A stretch of 64,000 nucleotides of DNA, taken from NCBI GenBank assembly GCA_018340805.1, contig JACMZG010001914.1, forward strand, positions 8,855,995 to 8,919,994, written 5' to 3'. This document shows positions 10,215-21,712 of the stretch, piece after piece. The notes below the pieces were generated by a model, which had not been told where the DNA came from, did no database searches, and saw only the letters and a list, made by a program, of their open reading frames with translations. The first letter of the stretch is position 1. Each line of letters opens with the position of its first letter. The stretch comes from Microvelia longipes (Eukaryota; Arthropoda; Insecta; Hemiptera; Veliidae). The position numbers were made by a program, and so were the translations under genes.

Positions 10215-11015
10215 TTACTTTCCTCATTTATACCGCAGGTATATAGGAAAAGTATTGTGTTTGCAAAAAAATCCGAAACCCCGATGAAACCGGAATTACC
10301 CGTTTCAGACGTTTTTAAGGCCTCCTGAGTTTTTTTGTGCAAAGTTGTCTGTCTGTATGTAGGTGTCTGTTATCATTGTAGCGCCCAATTTATTTACGCT
10401 AGCGAGTTGAAATTTTGTACAAAAATCAGTCGACCGCTGTAGTTGTGCTATTCGGAAAATAATTTTTTATGACGTCATTAACCCACAATAATGACTCAGC
10501 GAAAATTTCGAATAATTATAAAACGCGGAAAAATAATGCAATTGGAATGAGAATTTGCACGCATGTGATTATGTATGAGACTAACATATGTGACAAGTTT
10601 CATCTCATTATCAGTGTTAGTTCAATTTTTTTTGAATGCTTTGTGTACGTTTTTTAAAAAATTAGGAAATTGTCCAAATGAGTTGAAATTTGGTATAAGT
10701 GTATATTATTACTTAATAAATAAGTACACTAAAGTATATCTATGATTATTGTTGGAACAAAAAACAATTAAGGAGCATTGAGCGTGGTCAGTGCTGTGTG
10801 GGTTACCGCTGAGAATGATATGGATGCTTTTACTATCTGAAAACGAGCGAAGCGATTCCAAAGGCATGTTGCAGAATAAATGTGCATACTATATTTCGAA
10901 CTATATTTGCGAACTATATTTCTAAGGACGAGCGAAGCGAGTCCGAAGCAGGGAGTATGAGCGTAGCGAATCCGATGTAATGAGGAAAAGTTTCGAGGTA
11001 CCTTGTTCCCGATTT
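10215..11015 (+). mobile_element. family A element, near full length (A3)
   Basis: This is the best reference copy. TACTTTCCTCATTTATACCG is at the left end and 'gatgtaatgaggaaaag ... cgaggtacc' at the right. Between them come 'aaccggaattacccgtttcag', 'gacctcctgag'-type text and a short GT-rich part. 'gtgtctgttatcattgtagcg', 'gaaattttgtacaaaaatcag', 'gacgtcattaacccacaat' and 'gagcgtggtcagtgctgtg' follow, and then two 'gagcgaagcga' motifs. T-rich DNA lies on both sides. Confidence 0.75.
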
Positions 11016-12833
11016 TTCCTAATATTCTAAATTATGAGTAAGATTTTACTAGCATACAAATCTTTATGATGTTAATAAATGAAAAAATGTTATACTCAGG
11101 TAGAATGAAGTATAAAATAAAAAGAAAACAAAAATAATTAAAAAAATTACAGTCATAGAAAATTTAAGTTCACAATACTTCCGTAACATTTAACGGCCTT
11201 GATCTTTGGTTGCGGAGGAAACAGCACGCCCCGCCCGCACTCAAACTTAATATTACGATTATTTTCTCACTATAATTTTACTGTAAGCTGATATTTACAT
11301 CAACCAGACAGTATTAAACGTCCTTGCCAAAAATTTTAATTAAATGAAATGATATACCTACCTGTTGAAGAATGTACTGTGCAAAGAATACCATTGTGTT
11401 AACCTTGCCTTTAGTTACTTTTAGTACTTAAAACTTTAAATAATTGTGCATAAGCACTTTTTGACTTTTCCTCATTTATACCGTATGTATATAGAAAAAG
11501 TATTGTGTTTTCAACATAAATCCGAAACCGTGATGAAACCAGAATTATCCGTTTCAGGGGTTTTTAAGGCCGGAATCCTAATTTTGTGGCTAATTGCACA
11601 AGTAGACTTGATTTTTTTCGATTGATTTGATTCGACTGCGGGAGATATAATAATAACAGATAAACATTGTCTGTGTGTAGATGTGTCACACGGCGTTAGT
11701 ATTGGTGTTTAAAAATCCACTAATAATATTATCATAGAAATATATCCCAGTTATGGCCTTGATATTCATTGAAAAGAATTAAAACTATCCCGAGTATAAT
11801 TTTTCAGTAGTAGGCGAGTATTGTTGCGCAAATGAGAAGCGTGCGGGCGTGCCGTACATATTGCTGCATATTATTACAGTTAAAGGCCCTGGTATATATC
11901 AGGAAATAGCCCAAATAACGACCTAGGCATGAAAATACCTTCCAAGGCTACCTTGTCAGATAAAAATGCTTCTTATTCTGGACATTTTTTTTAATAAACG
12001 ATTCCATTCACTGTTTTGTGAAACGTCGTTTAAAAAATTAATGATACACGTTTAAAATGCCCTCCACGGCACAAGAATAGTATTTTATTCTTTAGTGGAG
12101 GGATATACCTCTATGTAAAAATGTATATTAAAACTGTTGTAATGATAAATAAATAAAGGTTTAAAAAAAATCGTGTAATACTTTTTTTTGGAAAATACAA
12201 AACTTTAGAAGGATAAATGATTTTTGAAATCTGTCATTGCTTAAAAACAAGGTATCATGTGTTTAGGAAGATGACAAGATAAGTCGATTGAGATCGGATT
12301 TTACTTAATTAAATTTATCAATTGTAGAATGATAAATTCTATTAATTTTTTTCTATAGGGAAACAAAGAACGTAGTTTTCGTATAAAAAAAAACAAGTTT
12401 ATATGTAAACAGAAGCCTTAACATGAAGGCTTATGTGTTAAAGCCTTTCATCTTCGGGTGAAATTTATAAAAACTAGCCAGGCTGCTAGTGTAACTCACT
12501 CTTTGAGGAGGCTTCAAAAATGTTTCAGGCCTCTCAATGCAAAGAGATAGTATACATCCCCCTTATACTAGAAAGAGATGTGCCCTTTCTAGTATACATC
12601 TCTATGTTTCTAAGAGTAAGTTTCACTGAGACTATTTAGAGCCTTTGCTAGCCCTTAAAGAGGTGTATTAAGCCTTTAATGTATTGAGATAGGGAATGCC
12701 CCTCTAGTGATAAACCACTAGTATGTAAACCACTAGACATGGTTTCTTGAAACAATCATCTTTGTCGTGTCAGGAATAGACACGAATATTTTGAACTTGG
12801 ATTATCAAGTTTAAGTTGTAATCAAATAAAAAA
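11016..12833. other. intergenic mosaic with A, F and E fragments
   Basis: 11463-11575 is a 5' fragment of family A. 12060-12165 looks like a LINE 3' end with a (TAAA)n tail. 12236-12305 ('aaacaaggtatcatgtgtttagg ... gattgagatcgg') matches the distal part of family F. 12480-12740 repeats phrases of family E ('ttcaggcctctcaatgcaaagaga', 'actagaaagaga'). No gene is seen. Confidence 0.5.
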
Positions 12834-13529
12834 ATCGGGTACAGGGTACTTCGGAACTTTTCCACATTTCATCGGATTCGCTACGCTCTCCAACACTGAC
12901 CACCCTCAATGCTACTTAAGTTTTATGATCCAACAAAAAATACGTATATACTTGTCGTATTAAAACGAAACATAAAGTACTTATTTAATCAGTAAAGGTA
13001 TACAATTGTACTAAATTACAATTAAATTATTTTCTTGAAATTTTTTAAAAAACGTACACAAGTCATTCGATAAAAATTGAACTAATGCTGATAATAAGGT
13101 GAAACTTGGCACATATTTTAGTCTTATACATTGATTGCTACATGCGTTCCACTTTTCAATCATCGCATTATTCTGCGTTTTATAATTTTTTGAAATATTT
13201 TGCTGAGTCGTTATTGCGGGTTAATGACGACTCAGGAAAAAATGTCAAAAAAATTATAAAACGCAGAATGTCTTTTATGTCTGTGTGAATCTTTAATGTC
13301 TAGTGCTGCAGTAGTGCAGCACTAGACTAATTTTTGCACCAAGTTTCAACTCTCTAGCATAAATACACTAGAAGCAACGATGATAACACACACACACACA
13401 AGACAGACAACTTTGAGAAAACCACTCAGGAGGCCTTAGAAACGGATGATTCCAGGTTCATCCCGGTTTCAGATTTTTTTGCAAACACAATACTTTTCCT
13501 ACATAGCTCTGGTATAAATGAGGAAAAGC
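12834..13529 (-). mobile_element. family A element, full length (A5)
   Basis: In reverse orientation it begins ATCGGGTACAGGGTACTTCGG and ends in the stem-loop 'acttttcctacatagctctggtataaatgaggaaaag' (about 13492-13528), with (CA)n at 13388-13402. The usual 'gtctaccgctgtagttgtgc' segment has become a 30-bp hairpin, GTCTAGTGCTGCA/TGCAGCACTAGAC, at 13298-13327. Confidence 0.75.
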
Positions 13530-14074
13530 ATAAATGGATTTTGGCATCCCGCTATAACTTATTACTATTATGCTTAACTAAAAAGAAAATATTATGAAAC
13601 CTCTTTTATTACTTAAGACTTATAATGAAAAGGTCAAAAAATAAAATATTTGTGCTCTTTGTTGACCTCAGAGGGATCTTCTGAACTTCTAAACTATGAC
13701 CGATGACCAAAATATGACCTAATCTCTACTAAGTTTCATCTTTCAGATTTAATAATACCTTTAATACCCTACTTTTTAGACATTATTTTATTCCCAAAAA
13801 TAAACATTAATTTAGAAGAAAGAAAGAAAGACAGAGGTTCTTAGCAGAATACAATTTACGTTTGTTCTCAGAATTTAAAATTTAAATTTTTGTAATTATT
13901 ACAAAAAGAGATAAATTCTTAATTCGTGAGAAGACGCGGATTAGAATATAGGAGAGTGTTAAAAAGGTTAAACTATTTAAGACTGTTAATTTATGTCTGT
14001 GATTAGATTGCAGCATATTCACGCACAAAATATTTCTGTCGTAATAAAATTTAATACAAAGAACAAGAATACTC
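13530..14074. other. A+T-rich stretch without recognisable features
   Basis: Only a short (GAAA)n tract at about 13815-13830 stands out. I see no open frame or repeat match. Confidence 0.4.
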
Positions 14075-14548
14075 TTTTGTTCCTTTATTATCTATGAGAA
14101 GGATGATAAATTCCTCTACTATCTATGTGAAGGATGATAAATTTATCCATTATCTGTAAAAAGAATGATAAATTTCTCTAATGCTATGTGAAGAATGATA
14201 AATGTATCCAATATTTATAAAAAGGATGATAAATTTCTCTATTAATTTCTATGAGAAGGATGATGAATTTATCCATTATCTATAAAATGAATGATAATGT
14301 TCTTCATTATCTATGAGATGGATGATCAATTTATCCATTATCTATAAAATGTATGATAATGTTCTCCATTATCTATGAGATGGATGATCAATTTATCCAT
14401 TATCTATAAAAAGGATGATAAATGTCTGTAATGCTTTGAGAAGGATAATAAATTTCTCTATTATTATTTCTCTATTAATTTCTATGAGATGGATGATAAA
14501 TTTATCCATTATCTATAAAATTAATGATAAAGTTCTCCATTATCTATG
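14075..14548. repeat. minisatellite, 'aaggatgataaatt...attatctatgag' units
   Basis: Imperfect units of about 30-60 bp alternate 'tctctattatctatgagaaggatgataaa' and 'tccattatctataaaaagg'-type text. They lie directly beside the next array and may share its origin. Confidence 0.75.
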
Positions 14549-14558
14549 AGATGATGTC

Positions 14559-15372
14559 GATCGTCCTCAGAAATAATAAATTATACTGCAACACGTCTTC
14601 GGACTCGCTTAGCTCGTCTCAGATATACAAGTCGTTAAATATATACTAACGTCTTCGGACTCGCTTAGCTCGTCCTCAGAAATACAAGTCGTTAAATTTA
14701 TACTGCAACACGTCTTCGGACCTTATCGTCTCAGAATAACAAGTCGTTAAATATATACTCGTCTTCGACTCGCGTCCTCAGAAATACAAGTCGTTAAATT
14801 ATTACTGCAAACGTCTTCGGACTCGCTTAGCTCGTCTCAGAATATACAAGTCGTTAATATATACTGCAACACGTCTTCAGACTCGCTTAGCTCGTCCTCA
14901 GAATATACAAGTCGTTAAATATATACTGCAACACGTCTTCGGACTCGCTTAGCTCGTCCTCAGAATATACAAGTCGTTAAATATATACTGCAACACGTCT
15001 TCGGACTCGCTTAGCTCGTCCTCAGAAATACAAGTCGAAAATATACTGCTTCGACTCGCTTACTCGAATATACAAGTCTTAAAATACTGCAACACTCTTC
15101 GGACTCGCTTAGCTCGTCCTCAGAATATACAAGTCGTTAAATTTATACTGCAACACGTCTTCGGACTCGCTTAGCTCGTCCTCAGAATATACAAGTCGTT
15201 AAATTTATACTGCAACACGTCTTCGGACTCGCTTAGCTCGTCCTCAGAATATACAAGTCGTTAAATTTATACTGCAACATGTCTTCGGACTCGCTTAGCT
15301 CGTCCTCAGAATATACAAGTCGTTAAATTTATACTGCAACACGTCTTCGGACTCGCTTCGCTCGTCCTCAGA
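14559..15372 (-). repeat. 60-bp minisatellite derived from family A
   Basis: About 13 units of roughly 60 bp ('cgtcttcggactcgcttag', 'ctcgtcctcagaatatacaa', 'gtcgttaaatttatactgca'). The unit equals the stretch of family A that reads, on the other strand, 'gcagtataaatttg ... tatttctgaggacgagcgaagcgagtccgaag'. The right half is very uniform, while the left half (14700-15070) has shortened units. The array runs straight into an A copy. Confidence 0.85.
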
Positions 15373-16074
15373 TAGTAAATACATCCGTTTCATTCCCACT
15401 GATCATTTATCCAGGCACTCGATGCTGCTTAACTTTTATGATCCACCAAAAATCATGGATAGACTTGTTGTATTTTAATAACACTTAGTACACTTATTTA
15501 TTGCGTAAGCTCAATTGGATTATTTTCCGATTTTTTATAATATTTTAAAAAAACGTATACAAATCATTCGATAAAAACTAATGCGGAAAATGAGATGAAA
15601 CTTAGCACATATGTTAGTGTTTTACATGGCTACATGCGTGCCAAATTTCAATCTGATCACATCATTTTTCCGTGTTATTTTTTGAACTTTTCGCCGATTC
15701 ATTAAAGCGGATTAATGACGTTTTAAAAAACATTTTCCGATTAGCACAACTACAGTGGTAGACTGATTTTTGTACAAAATTTCAACTCTCTAACACAAAT
15801 ACACTAGGCGCTACGATGATAAGAGACACACACACACATACAGACAGACAACTTTGCAAAAAACACTTATGAGGCTTTAAAAACGTAAAAAAGGTAAGAT
15901 TAGAGGGGGCAGAGAATGAAATATAGCAATAATAATGCTCTTATGAGCCTTGTAGCTCATCAGGGATAACTCATGTAGGAATATGAGTTGTTCGGGGATA
16001 TCTCCGAAACCAGTGATATCCCGGTTTCGGATTTTTTCGCTAACACAATACTTTTCCTATAAATAAGGAAAAGT
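15373..16074 (-). mobile_element. family A element (A6), end replaced by its own minisatellite
   Basis: It continues from the array with 'aaatacatccgtttcattcccac' and the usual reverse-order blocks ('attaatgacg', 'tgtacaaaatttcaactctc', (CA)n at about 15826). It ends in the stem-loop 'cttttcctataaataaggaaaag'. An inserted 80 bp at 15895-15970 resembles the flank of family E ('tcagggataactcatgta'). Confidence 0.7.
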
Positions 16075-16469
16075 AAAAAAACACATTTGCAGATGATATT
16101 TTAATATCAAGTTTTGCAAGAAAAAGTCATCAATGTAGGAGTTAACTGGATAAACAAGTCCCTCGTTACACATAATCAAGGTCGTATAGTGGCTTTCATA
16201 AAACTCCATTTCTTTATCCTTGCAGAGCAAAGTGTTGCGCAAAAATCACACAGAAATAATGACAACCGCACAATTAAAGAGTAGGAGTATAGATAGAGTA
16301 ACACATAATGAAAATCAAACAAAAAGTTTTCTACATTTCAATTACCTTGGATTAACAGTTCGACAAGAATTTTCTTTAGTTTTGTGATATTAAGTAATTT
16401 TAAGAATTGACAAAAATAAAATAGATCATTCTTTCGTAAAATGTTATTAAGAACGTAATTTTAACTTTT
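16075..16469. other. unassigned stretch with a possible short exon-like frame
   Basis: A minus-strand frame at 16057-16242 encodes a stretch including DKEMEFYESHYTTLIMCNEG. A 'gctctgcaag' acceptor-like site precedes the first D. I do not recognise the peptide. No matching donor is clear and the frame runs into family A sequence, so it may be chance. Confidence 0.2.
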
Positions 16470-16735
16470 TACTTTTCTTCATTTGTACCGTGGGTATATA
16501 GGAAAAGTATTGTGTTTGCAAAAAAAAATAGTCTTGTGTATAAGAAGCTTGTCGACTAAATACTAGTATATCCATGATTTTTTGTTGGATCATAAAAGTT
16601 AAGGAGCATTGAGCGTGGTCAGTGCTGTATGGGTGACCGCTGAAGCATTAGTTCAATTTTTATTGTATGACTTGTGTTCGTTTTATAAAAAATTGAAAAA
16701 CAATACTTTTTCAATATATCTTGGGTTTGAATAAG
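16470..16735 (+). mobile_element. family A fragment (A7), internally deleted
   Basis: The 5' end (TACTTTTCTTCATTTGTACCG ... 'gtattgtgtttgcaaaa') is joined to 'atcataaaagttaaggagca', 'gagcgtggtcagtgctgtat' and then back to 'agttcaatttttattgtat'. This suggests deletion and rearrangement. Confidence 0.6.
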
Positions 16736-16815
16736 GAAATGTCCAACCTACGTGCGAAAACTGACAGCGATTGATTTATCATAACCTTAAAACGCTCTTG
16801 GAATAGGTTATAATT

Positions 16816-17065
16816 GGTGGTCCCAGTGGTCTAGTGGTTAGCACGTGCGCCTGACACCCAGACTGTCCGGGCTCGATACCAGTCGGGGCCTCTAGAATTT
16901 TCAAGCGAGGGATGCAAATCCTTTCACGTGCTGTCCTTTGAAGGGACGTTAAGCCAATGGTTCCGAGCCTGTACAATGTCAGGTACTCGAAAAAATTCCA
17001 TAATCCTAAATGAACCTGGGTTTAGGCAAATTTAGGACCCTCAACAGTACTTTATATTAAATATA
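16816..17065 (+). mobile_element. tRNA-derived SINE
   Basis: A tRNA-like head has an A-box-like TGGTCTAGTGGTTAG and a B-box-like GGGCTCGATACC, spaced as in a Pol III promoter. A body follows with 'gaagggacgttaagccaatgg', a phrase common in invertebrate SINEs. It ends near 'ctcaacagtac' in A+T-rich DNA. It is not a functional tRNA: the anticodon arm does not fold cleanly and the body continues past the acceptor. Confidence 0.7.
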
Positions 17066-18146
17066 TATAGATGTTTATTTTTTTTTTTATTAATATAATT
17101 CACAATACATTTTTTACACATAAAACATACATTTATACAATATTTATGAATTTACCTCTCACAAGAAGGCAAAAGCCGTGAGGGGGAGTATTTAGAACAG
17201 AACATACTGTATGTTTATTGAATTATCTTTACTGTGTTAGTATCAGTGTTGATACTCGTATATACATTGAGAATAATTATTATTAATTGCAAAGTTTAAT
17301 CTTATTTATTATTTATGTTTAGTTTTAACAAATTTAGTCACCTGCTACTTTTACATTTACATTCTACTATTTCCATTTATATACATTTTTTAATTAAATT
17401 TAGTACATTTTATAATAATTCTTATTCTACTATTTCATAATTCATTACCTATTTGTTTAAGAGAATGTCTTATATATGTATAGTAGAGTACTGTTTTTTT
17501 GTTTTTTTTTTACAAAAAACAAAAATTATTATTATTTGTATGAATTCTTAAAAATTATATTCTTTTATAAATAATAATTTCGAATGACAGCAATAAAAAA
17601 AATAATAAGTAAATTTTAACATAAAAGTTTAAGATAGCTGTGAAACAAAACTACGTAAAGCTAAAAAGAAAGAATAAACTATAAAATGATAGTATTAGTG
17701 GTCTATAATACACTGTATGCATAGTATATATAGGAAAGCATGTAAACATGTATTAAGTTTATGTTTTGGCGAATTTTAAAACAAATAAATACTTAAATAT
17801 GATACTATAATAATACTAATAAATATGATACTTAAATACTTATATATAAATAAATATAATAAATTTTTACTCTATGTTTGCTTGGTCAAAAAGTAATACA
17901 ATTATAGTGGAATAAAATCAAATCCACGATAAATATAAATGAAAACAAGCCAAGAAAATATAAGAAAATACAATTTCCTGGCAAAACAATTAACTGAAAT
18001 AATAAGTAATCTTGACTTATGGTTTCTTCCTCATGGTTTCGTGAGTAGGAAAACCTGGTTTGACAGTGGGGCACGTGTTGATTCTAGTGGAAGCTATAGA
18101 AACTTAGAGTATAGTCACGGCTCTTCTGTGGATTAGACCTAAAATG
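17066..18146. other. A+T-rich stretch, no gene recognised
   Basis: Long T and A runs are present with no clear repeat match. A 65-codon frame at 17939-18136 encodes no recognisable domain and overlaps the start of the next element's flank. Confidence 0.35.
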
Positions 18147-18630
18147 CCTAGGGCCCGTATTCATAGACTTTTTCCTAACATTTTCCTAACCTAAACCTAA
18201 CACTTTCCTTACCTAAACCTAACTCTTTCCTTAAGGAGCCCTTTAGGAAAATGTTTGGTTTACAGTTTAGGTAAAGAAAATGTTAGGTCTTCTTAAAGAA
18301 GTCTTAAGGGTTTCTTAAGGAGCCCTTTTAGAAAATGTTAGGTTTACAGTTTAGGTAAGGAAAATGTTAGGTCTCCTTAAGGAAAATGTTAGGTCTTCTT
18401 AAAGAAGTCTTAAGGGTTTCTTAAGGAGCCCTTTTGGAAAATGTTAGGTTTACAGTTTAGGTAAGGAAAATGTTAGGTCTCCTTAAGAAAGCTTTAAGAA
18501 GCCATTAAGGAAAATGTGAGGTTTACAGTTTAGGTAAGGAAAATGTTAGGTCTCCTTAAGGAAGCCTAAGGAGCCCTTAAGGAAAATGTTAGGTTTAGGC
18601 AAGTAAAATGTCTTTGAATACGGGCCTAGG
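18147..18630. mobile_element. small TIR element with internal tandem repeats
   Basis: The ends are CCTAGGGCCCGTATTCATAG and, inverted, CCTAGGCCCGTATTCAAAG. The interior is built of 'aaggaaaatgttaggt' and 'tttacagtttaggtaagg' units in about ten copies: direct on the right, inverted ('cctaacattttcctaacc') next to the left end. The unit is an extension of the terminal repeat. No coding capacity. The CCTA at each edge may be part of the TIR or a target duplication. Confidence 0.65.
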
Positions 18631-19770
18631 ACTTATAAGGCAGATCACTATCTTCTTTCTAAGGGCCCAACAACACGGCCTACTTGCTAGGTGGTCTATC
18701 ACTCTCTCCCTAATTCACTATCACTAACTGAAGGTTACAATTAGGTTAAACAGAGTTCCTAAGAGACTGAAGAGTTAAACAGAGTCTCTAAGAGACCCTA
18801 AAATATGTTTCAAGCGTCTCTATGTATTGAGATGTATGTAATACTCGATCTCTCAAGTATTTTAACTCTATGTTTGATAATACCTGACTATTAAACGTCG
18901 CCACACTTAGAACTCTAGACTAGACTAAAGATCTTGAAATAAATTGCCCCTTATTTTAAATTTATATCATAAATTGCCTTTTAAATATCGATTTGGCTTT
19001 TGCGATGCTACCATTTATCGACTCTAATTGGTCGTCGGTTGCCTAAAACTAAAAAATACACTTTATGAGCGTACGAAATTTCCAGTCTCTGAGTCAAAAA
19101 GGGACGGAGCAGTTTGGCAAATACCATAAACATTGTGTCAGAACGCCCTTAAGCCTCTTTAATTATTAATCATTTAATTTCATCATGTTATTCTTAGCAT
19201 ATTTATGACCTATCCTTCAAAATTATCTTTATAAGAAATCTTTTAAAATCCAAACTCAATAGATATTTCAGTGTCTTTTATTGTTTTTTAAATAAAATAT
19301 CCGAAGTGGGTGAGCGTATTAAAGAGCAAGGTCTTTAAATAATATGACAAAATTCAGGGTGCACCTTCATCTTGTCGGGTACAATACGAAGGTCCTTAAA
19401 AAGAATGTGATTTTTAGTTGCTAAATATCCTTTAATAAAATTTTATAAACGTATCCTGAATTGTATCTGGATTTTTAGTAGGCGAGTTCTTTTACTTAAC
19501 AATGGCATTTCCTTTCTAGACACCACTCTTACTGAACGTAATAAAATGTAGTCCAATTAAGAATGAAAGAGATTTATGTATCTACTGTGTTTTTCTAACT
19601 AAAAGATTATGTAATCATTTTTATGGCTAATTAAACTTGAAGAAATAATATCGATCTAATTAATTATAGGAGTTAGTTTATTCGTCAGTGCTATTTGCGA
19701 AGAATAGAGAAAAAAGAGATTGGATTAGAGGGAGGAGAGAATGAAATGATAGCAATAATGCTCATCAGGC
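18631..19770. other. intergenic stretch with weak family E echoes
   Basis: 18700-18900 repeats 'gttaaacagagt(c)tctaagagac' and 'tgtttcaagcgtctctatgtattgaga', related to family E. The remainder shows no gene, terminal repeat or promoter that I can support. Confidence 0.35.
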
Positions 19771-20054
19771 AAAGAGATATAACTAGAGGGGCCCTATTAT
19801 TTGAATTTTGAAACATTGGAAAAGTAACCTCACCCCATTCGATTATCAATATATTAAATTAAACAGAACAAAAATACAGTAACTTATATAGTAGAACGTT
19901 TAAATACAAATCAACAATTGATTTATTATTACATTATCTCACTCCTGGAGGAGGTTTAATGAGGTTACACAGAGCCCTGAGAGCCCCAAAGCGATGTTTC
20001 AGGTCTTTCAATGTATTGAGATAGGCTATGCTCCCTCTAGTATATATATCTATG
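19771..20054 (+). mobile_element. family E MITE, copy E1
   Basis: The inverted ends are 'gagatataactagagggg' and, reversed, 'catagatatatatactagaggg'. The interior 'tgaaacattggaaaagtaacctc' and 'ggaggtttaatgaggttac' returns inverted in E2 (30609-30929). It is about 285 bp with no open frame. Pieces occur at 23620-23765 and 52735-52765. Confidence 0.7.
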
Positions 20055-20112
20055 ATATCAGGGATAACTCATGTGGGAAACGGGTCGTGTAGTTGTAGCA
20101 ACCCTTATAGTC

Positions 20113-20531
20113 GGGTGCTATTCGTTGGCGCTCCAAATCGTTGGAGCTCCATGGAGCTCCAACGATATGGAGCGCCAACAACTTGGAGCGCCAACGAAAT
20201 TGCCTGCACTTACATTTTCTCGCGTGATTCTCTAAAAATTCATAGACGCTCCAAGTCGTTGGCGCTCCAAGTTGTTGGAGCTCCATATCGTTGGAGCTCC
20301 ATTTGAAATGGAGCTCGAACGATTTGGAGCGTCTATGAATTTTTAGAGAAATCACACGAGAAAATTACAGTGCAGGCAATTCGTTGGCGCGCCATTCGTT
20401 GGCGCTCCATATCGTTGGAGCTCCAACGATATGGAGCGCCAACAACTTGGAGCGCCAACGAATTGCAGCGCAAATGATGGCGCGCGAACGAATGGAGCTC
20501 CAACAACTTGGAGCGGCAACGACTGGTACCC
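20113..20531. mobile_element. hairpin-rich MITE with 8-bp target duplication
   Basis: TIRs are GGGTGCTATTCGTTGGCGC and, inverted, GGGTACCAGTCGTTGCCGC. The direct repeat TTATAGTC flanks it at 20105-20112 and 20532-20539 (9 bp if a shared C is counted). The interior is packed with direct and inverted copies of the 12-mers CGTTGGCGCTCC and CGTTGGAGCTCC. A further inverted repeat pairs 20202-20275 with 20305-20377. The host site is the outer end of a family L element. The superfamily is open: hAT, Merlin or Mutator-like all fit the duplication size. Confidence 0.8.
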
Positions 20532-20925
20532 TTATAGTCCAGTTCAAGAGCCAGGCCTGAAAAAAGTGACTAATTTTGTTCTGGTTTAAACCAAAATTTT
20601 TACTTTTTCTCATTTATATTGTAGGCATATAGGAAAAGTATTGTGTTGCAAGAAAATGCAAAACCGTGATGTCACCGGAATCATCCGTTTCAGCCGTTTT
20701 TAAGACCTCCTGAGTGGTTTTCTCAAAGTTATAAGTCTTATATTTGTGTGTGTGTCTGTTTATATAAGTATATGTACATGATTTTTGTTGAATCATAAAA
20801 GTTAAGCAGCATTGTGTCGGTGACCGCTGAGAATGAAAAGGATGTATTCACTATCTAAGGACGTGCAAAGCGAGTCCAAAGTTGTGTCGCAGTATAAATT
20901 TAGCGAATTGTATATTCTGATGACT
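20532..20925 (+). mobile_element. L terminal fragment followed by family A copy (A8)
   Basis: 20532-20600 is an L end ('tatagtcc', 'caagagccaggcctgaaaaaa'). It breaks at 20601, where family A begins (TACTTTTTCTCATTTATATTG). A8 lacks its middle and ends at 'gtgtcgcagtataaatttagc'. Confidence 0.6.
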
Positions 20926-21057
20926 GCGCATGCTCAAAATGAAAGAAAATCGTAAAAGTTTTCGATTTCTTGATAAAGTAAGTGGCTTCTTAATGGTCGT
21001 CTACTAAACTAGAAGAGAACATATTTCAAAACTTACAAAATTTTCAATAAATCAAGC

Positions 21058-21058
21058 G

Positions 21059-21089
<31 letters not shown>

Positions 21090-21090
21090 A

Positions 21091-21166
<76 letters not shown>
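21058..21166. repeat. (AT)n microsatellite
   Basis: About 105 bp of nearly pure AT, broken only by 'ataatataaat' and 'ac'. Confidence 0.95.
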
Positions 21167-21170
<4 letters not shown>

Positions 21171-21325
21171 TTGTTGCGGCTTCTATTGTTAAAACTTTAC
21201 CATTTTTATGTCATTTAATGGTGATATTTAATAAAAAAAACTGATAGTTATGTGTTTGTGATAGTTATTTTTATGTTTGATTTTATGTCCTACGTATACA
21301 ATTTTACGTTAACTAAGGATATATT

Positions 21326-21712
21326 AATAAACTGCGTAGGCTTCCGCGGTTATTGTCATGAAGATTTAGGTCTTCCGGTGGTGACCGCGTCAATGTAGAT
21401 GAAGAATCCGACGTTTCGCTTCCACTGTGGGAGGCATCTTCAGGGATGTAGGACATCATGGATAGTAACACAATGCTCTACAAAACTGAACCAAAGTTGT
21501 GTTTCCTCACAACTTTGGTCTCGTTATGCTCATCCTTTGAATGTCATGATTATCCAAGTGACCAATGGGAATGAAACGTCTGTTCAGTTTTGTAGAGCAT
21601 TGTGTTACTATCCATGATGTCCTACATCCCTGAAGATGCCTCCCACAGTGGAAGCGAAACGTCGGATTCTTCATCTACATTGACGCGGTCACCACCGGAA
21701 GACCTAAATCTT
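21326..21712. mobile_element. perfect 131-bp palindrome P3 with 12-bp target duplication
   Basis: Arms 21361-21491 and 21582-21712 are exact inverted copies as far as I can read. The 90-bp centre has its own hairpin (CCAAAGTTGTG/CACAACTTTGG at 21491-21518). TAAGGATATATT flanks the unit at 21314-21325 and 21713-21724. A unique 35-bp lead (21326-21360, 'aataaactgcgtagg...') lies at the left only. 'ctgaagatgcc' and 'gtggaagcgaaacgtcgg' recall Penelope-like 3' regions, so it may be a head-to-head pair of element ends. The open frame across it is a by-product. Confidence 0.8.

Noticed and set aside
10215..11015. Canonical Helitron for family A
   Set aside because: The copies lack a CTRR 3' end and A^T insertion. 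Inverted subterminal repeats, the stem-loop and T-rich flanks fit Helentron-type elements better.
14559..15372. CRISPR-like regular array
   Set aside because: There are no unique spacers: the whole 60-bp unit repeats and derives from family A. The context is eukaryotic.
16816..16890. Functional tRNA gene
   Set aside because: A and B boxes are present, but the cloverleaf does not close and a SINE body follows. Called a SINE instead.
16779..16976. 65-codon minus-strand frame
   Set aside because: It is the antisense of the SINE.
20028..20613. Frames on both strands through the hairpin-rich MITE
   Set aside because: They mirror each other because the DNA is palindromic; no domains.
21399..21617. 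72-codon frame in P3
   Set aside because: It spans both arms and the centre of a perfect palindrome.
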